DNA from: an uncultured Prevotella sp.
GTDB taxonomy: Bacteria > Bacteroidota > Bacteroidia > Bacteroidales > Bacteroidaceae
Direction: 5' to 3'
Assembly (NCBI GenBank): GCA_900557255.1
Contig: USSA01000013.1
Location: forward strand, 1-33,597
Length of the DNA stretch: 33,597 bases
A program made the translations under genes and the position numbers. Under the pieces are notes generated by a model. The model saw nothing but the letters and a program-made list of their open reading frames with translations, did not search any database and had not been told where the DNA came from. Positions 31,404 through 33,597 of the stretch are shown here, in pieces. Numbering within the stretch: the first letter of the stretch is position 1; every line of letters begins with the position of its first letter.

Positions 31404-33044
31404 TTAATTGAATTTTTGTTCAATTTCCATTCCGCCGGAGAAAATAACTTTTATCTTTTCTTTGGACTCTACCACCACACATTCGAGCAATTGCCGAATA
31501 AGTTTGTCATCATATTCCATAGGGTGATTTTTTAATCCGTCAAGTATTGTACATATGTCGTCAAGTCTTGATTTTGTATTTTTTCTTTGCTGTTGCAAAC
31601 TGTCATAATGGGCGAGCTGCTGTTGCAGTTCGCTTTTTTCATTCATAAGTCTTGTTGCCTTTTCATCATCGAACGCATCCATAGTTTCGGCCGATACACA
31701 GTCAAGCATTCTTTTAAATTCGGCATCGATTTCGGCAATTTTCACTTGTATATCAAGAATGTTATCTTCGGCATTTTCGCCCGTTAAACCCATGCCTATG
31801 TGCAGCTTTAGCGTGTTCATAACATCCGTATTTTGTATGGCAATTTTCATTATTGCTTCCATAATTGCTTTTTGCAGTACGCTTTCTTCAATACTAGGTG
31901 AGTTGTGACAGTATTTCTTTCCGTAATCAAGGCGGTTAATGCATCTCCATACGATTTTCTTTTTACCGCTTGCTGTCCAGGTGCATCTGCGATACGGCGT
32001 TTTACATTCTCCGCAAATAAGCAGTTCCGTTAAAGCATATTTGCTTGAATATTTTCCCTGCTCGGTTTTCGTGCCGACCTGTTTTACTTTATGCTTTCCT
32101 GAGCGCCTCGCAAGTTCTTCCTGAACTCTGCCGAATGTTGCAGAATCAATAATTGCCTGGTGGCTGTTTTCAACATAGTATTTTGGTCGTTCTCCGTTAT
32201 TTGTCCTGACTTTTTTGCTGATACAATCGGTTATATATGTTTTGTTTATTATTGCATCGCCTTTGTATTTTTCGTTAGAGAGAATAGACCGAACCGTTGA
32301 AAGCTGCCACTTCTCTTTTTCTGCCGGGCTTAATATTCTTCGTTTTTCAAGTTCGTGAGCTATACCGTTCAAGCTATTACCCGCAAGGAATAAACCATAT
32401 ATGAGGCGTATTGTTTCTGCTTCCTCAGGTACAATTTCAGGTTTTCCGTCTGTTCCTTTACGGTATCCGAGAAAATTTTGATAGTGAAAGTTTACTTTGC
32501 CTTCCTTTGCACTTTGTGCCTTACCCCATTTAACATTTGCACTGATGTTTTCCGACTCGCTTTGAGCAATGCTGCCGTATATTGTTATATAGAATTCTGC
32601 ACCGGGTTGATTACTGTGGATTCCCTGTTCTTCAAAGTACACATCAACGCCCAAATCTTTCAGCGTTCGTACATATTTCAAGCAGTCAACAGTATTTCTT
32701 GCAAATCGAGCAATGGATTTTGTGATAATCATGTCTATTTTGCCTTGTTTACAACGGCGAATCATTCGGTTAAACTCATCACGTTTTTTTACACTTGTGC
32801 CCGAGATGCCTTTATCGGCATATATTCCCTCCAGTTGCCAATCTTTTTCGGAATTGATTCGGTGCGTATAGTGTTCCATCTGATTTTCGTAACTGTTGAG
32901 TTGTTCTTCCTGCTTGGTAGATACTAGGCAATAAGCGGCAACTCGAAGAAGGCGATAATTTAATTTAATGTTTTCGTTAATCGGTATGGTCGGCTCAATT
33001 ATTCGTACTGTTTTTTTCGGAGCTGCAGATATAATCTGTTCCAT
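31404..33044 (-). CDS. Large serine recombinase with Arg-to-Leu change in the catalytic motif
   Basis: 546 residues. The resolvase domain has AAYCLVSTKQEEQ at 36-48 (Ser42 nucleophile), ADKGISGT, 'ITKSIARFARN' and SESENISANVKWG; then the recombinase domain, a Cys-ribbon (CGEC...C...C) and a coiled coil. Relatives have Arg in 'YCRVST'; here Leu40 replaces it. That Arg (Arg8 of gamma-delta resolvase) contributes to catalysis, so activity may be reduced or lost. Otherwise the protein is full length. Start ATG 33044 with a GGAA site. It lies 499 bases inside the right 21-bp repeat and is the likely integrase of the element. Confidence 0.85.
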   Translation of the reverse strand: MEQIISAAPKKTVRIIEPTIPINENIKLNYRLLRVAAYCLVSTKQEEQLNSYENQMEHYTHRINSEKDWQLEGIYADKGISGTSVKKRDEFNRMIRRCKQGKIDMIITKSIARFARNTVDCLKYVRTLKDLGVDVYFEEQGIHSNQPGAEFYITIYGSIAQSESENISANVKWGKAQSAKEGKVNFHYQNFLGYRKGTDGKPEIVPEEAETIRLIYGLFLAGNSLNGIAHELEKRRILSPAEKEKWQLSTVRSILSNEKYKGDAIINKTYITDCISKKVRTNNGERPKYYVENSHQAIIDSATFGRVQEELARRSGKHKVKQVGTKTEQGKYSSKYALTELLICGECKTPYRRCTWTASGKKKIVWRCINRLDYGKKYCHNSPSIEESVLQKAIMEAIMKIAIQNTDVMNTLKLHIGMGLTGENAEDNILDIQVKIAEIDAEFKRMLDCVSAETMDAFDDEKATRLMNEKSELQQQLAHYDSLQQQRKNTKSRLDDICTILDGLKNHPMEYDDKLIRQLLECVVVESKEKIKVIFSGGMEIEQKFN

Positions 33045-33252
33045 TATATATTTCCTTTCTTCCTATGTACTGCCTGTTTTGAAGAACAACAGCCACGGCT
33101 TTATCGGTATATAATCGTATTTCGTTAACCGTATTATTTAATAATTCAGAGAGCTTTTCAGTTGAGTTTTTTTCAAATTCATATTGCTTAGAAATTGACC
33201 GTTGCATTTTATCCGGCAGAGGGGGATGCCGTCCGAGGATACTTCTAACCAT
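32995..33252 (-). CDS. Small ORF overlapping the recombinase start
   Basis: 85 residues (LSELLNNTVNEIRLYTDKAV, AVVLQNRQYIGRKEIYNG), overlapping the recombinase N-terminus by 50 bases. The body looks protein-like and helical. The first ATG (33252) has no good ribosome binding site; the internal ATG 33207 is also weak. It may be the downstream half of the frame that begins at 33317. Confidence 0.4.
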   Translation of the reverse strand: MVRSILGRHPPLPDKMQRSISKQYEFEKNSTEKLSELLNNTVNEIRLYTDKAVAVVLQNRQYIGRKEIYNGTDYICSSEKNSTNN

Positions 33253-33317
33253 CCGCTGCCGTCTATCTTGGTGTCGTACCGAGCCTTGAGCTGTTTGGCT
33301 AATTCTTTCTGTAGCAT
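33138..33317 (-). CDS. Small ORF with strong ribosome binding site, possibly frameshifted
   Basis: 59 residues, MLQKELAKQLKARYDTKIDG then SGWLEVSSDGIPLCRIKCNG, behind AGGAG seven bases before ATG. After about residue 40 the text becomes low-quality (QFLSNMNLKKTQLKSSLNY) while the other frame (32995-33252) becomes better, which suggests one gene split by a frameshift near 33195. Function unknown. Confidence 0.45.
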   Translation of the reverse strand: MLQKELAKQLKARYDTKIDGSGWLEVSSDGIPLCRIKCNGQFLSNMNLKKTQLKSSLNY

Positions 33318-33347
33318 ATATTCTCCTTTACCAAAATAGATATGAAA

Positions 33348-33377
33348 AAACGCACAGAATTTAATATCTGTGCGTTT
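33348..33377 (-). terminator. Bidirectional hairpin inside the right end
   Basis: AAACGCACAGA (33348-33358) and TCTGTGCGTTT (33367-33377) pair perfectly around eight bases; TTTTTT follows on the minus strand. It would shield the element's genes from leftward transcription coming from outside. Confidence 0.7.
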
Positions 33378-33488
33378 ATGTAATAATTACGAGGTGTTAT
33401 GTTAGAGTTCGAATCCATACACAAATTGAAAACAGCGGTTTTATATCTACGAAATTGTTTAGTGAAATTTTGCCATATAAATGACGAA

Positions 33489-33509
33489 AACCCCGATAAA
33501 ATCGGGGTT
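33489..33509 (-). terminator. Terminator of the gene entering from the right
   Basis: AACCCCGAT/ATCGGGGTT with a three-base loop, followed by TTCG on the minus strand, nine bases after the TAG at 33518. Confidence 0.7.
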
Positions 33510-33517
33510 CCCTTGGG

Positions 33518-33597
33518 CTATATCTTTTTTGTAGCCTCTTGATGGCAGCGGTATGAGAACCTGCCTTGCGGCAGAACCTCGGCGGCGCTTCGCTTGC
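33518..33597 (-). CDS. C-terminal end of a gene entering from the right edge
   Basis: 25 codons are visible before TAG: KRSAAEVLPQGRFSYRCHQE then ATKKI. The 21-bp direct repeat lies inside this end (33543-33563), as expected where an element has inserted into the 3' part of a gene. Supported by the following terminator, but too short to identify; another frame is possible. Confidence 0.4.
   Translation of the reverse strand, partial: KRSAAEVLPQGRFSYRCHQEATKKI
33543..33563 (+). repeat. 21-bp direct repeat, right end (candidate attR)
   Basis: Exact copy of 27398-27418 in the same orientation, 6,145 bases apart. Confidence 0.75.

Larger units (their letters stand above)
27398..33563. mobile_element. 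6.1-kb candidate integrated element carrying SIR2 and HNH-like genes
   Basis: Bounded by the 21-bp direct repeats. It contains, all leftward, a serine recombinase near the right end, an HNH-like zinc protein and a SIR2-TPR protein. Size, end repeats and a recombinase near one end fit a small integrative element whose cargo is a defence system. No transfer or replication genes are present, so it would need help to move. Confidence 0.6.

Overview
The window looks like an accessory region of an AT-rich gut-type Firmicute (Clostridia, Ruminococcaceae/Oscillospiraceae-like). This is inferred from strong AGGAGG-type ribosome binding sites, sigma-A promoters, repeated TnpV remnants, a MarR/double radical-SAM mobile cassette and a GH29/GH31 glycan locus. 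The first ~4.2 kb is visibly richer in G+C than the rest, which suggests it was assembled from several sources.

Layout. 1-1.7 kb: a secreted repeat protein cut by the left edge, with its promoter. 1.8-2.05 kb: a tnpV remnant. 2.15-4.24 kb: a MarR regulator and two radical SAM proteins in one overlapping operon behind a palindromic operator. 4.37-8.8 kb: a glycan operon (GH31 and GH29, then a GH39-like gene cut off after ~36 codons) with a divergent AraC regulator. 9.1-11.7 kb: a broken HTH gene and a cluster of small P-loop kinases. 11.8-13.7 kb: an HTH protein and an unknown partner. 13.9-16.2 kb: a tnpV carrying an early stop, a small transposon gene and a large serine recombinase. 16.4-19.7 kb: a DUF2971 protein, an AAA ATPase and two tiny divergent genes. 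19.8-23.1 kb: a VbhA-like antitoxin, Fic, kinase, S51 peptidase and APH operon.

23.6-27.4 kb is the most unusual part. A convergent ATP-grasp gene and membrane-anchored pentapeptide-repeat gene are enclosed by a perfect 25-bp inverted repeat. A tyrosine recombinase gene lies immediately outside. A terminator sits just outside the left repeat and a good promoter just outside the right repeat. This arrangement fits an invertible segment that would swap which of the two genes is expressed. The competing reading is a shared operator, because the repeat core is itself a palindrome.

27.4-33.56 kb is bounded by 21-bp direct repeats. It holds a SIR2-TPR protein, an HNH-like zinc protein and a serine recombinase, which looks like a small integrated defence element. 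A separate 34-bp direct repeat occurs three times (4.38, 9.53 and 14.66 kb), each time at a truncated or altered gene end, so it probably marks recombination junctions. No rRNA, tRNA or CRISPR array was seen.
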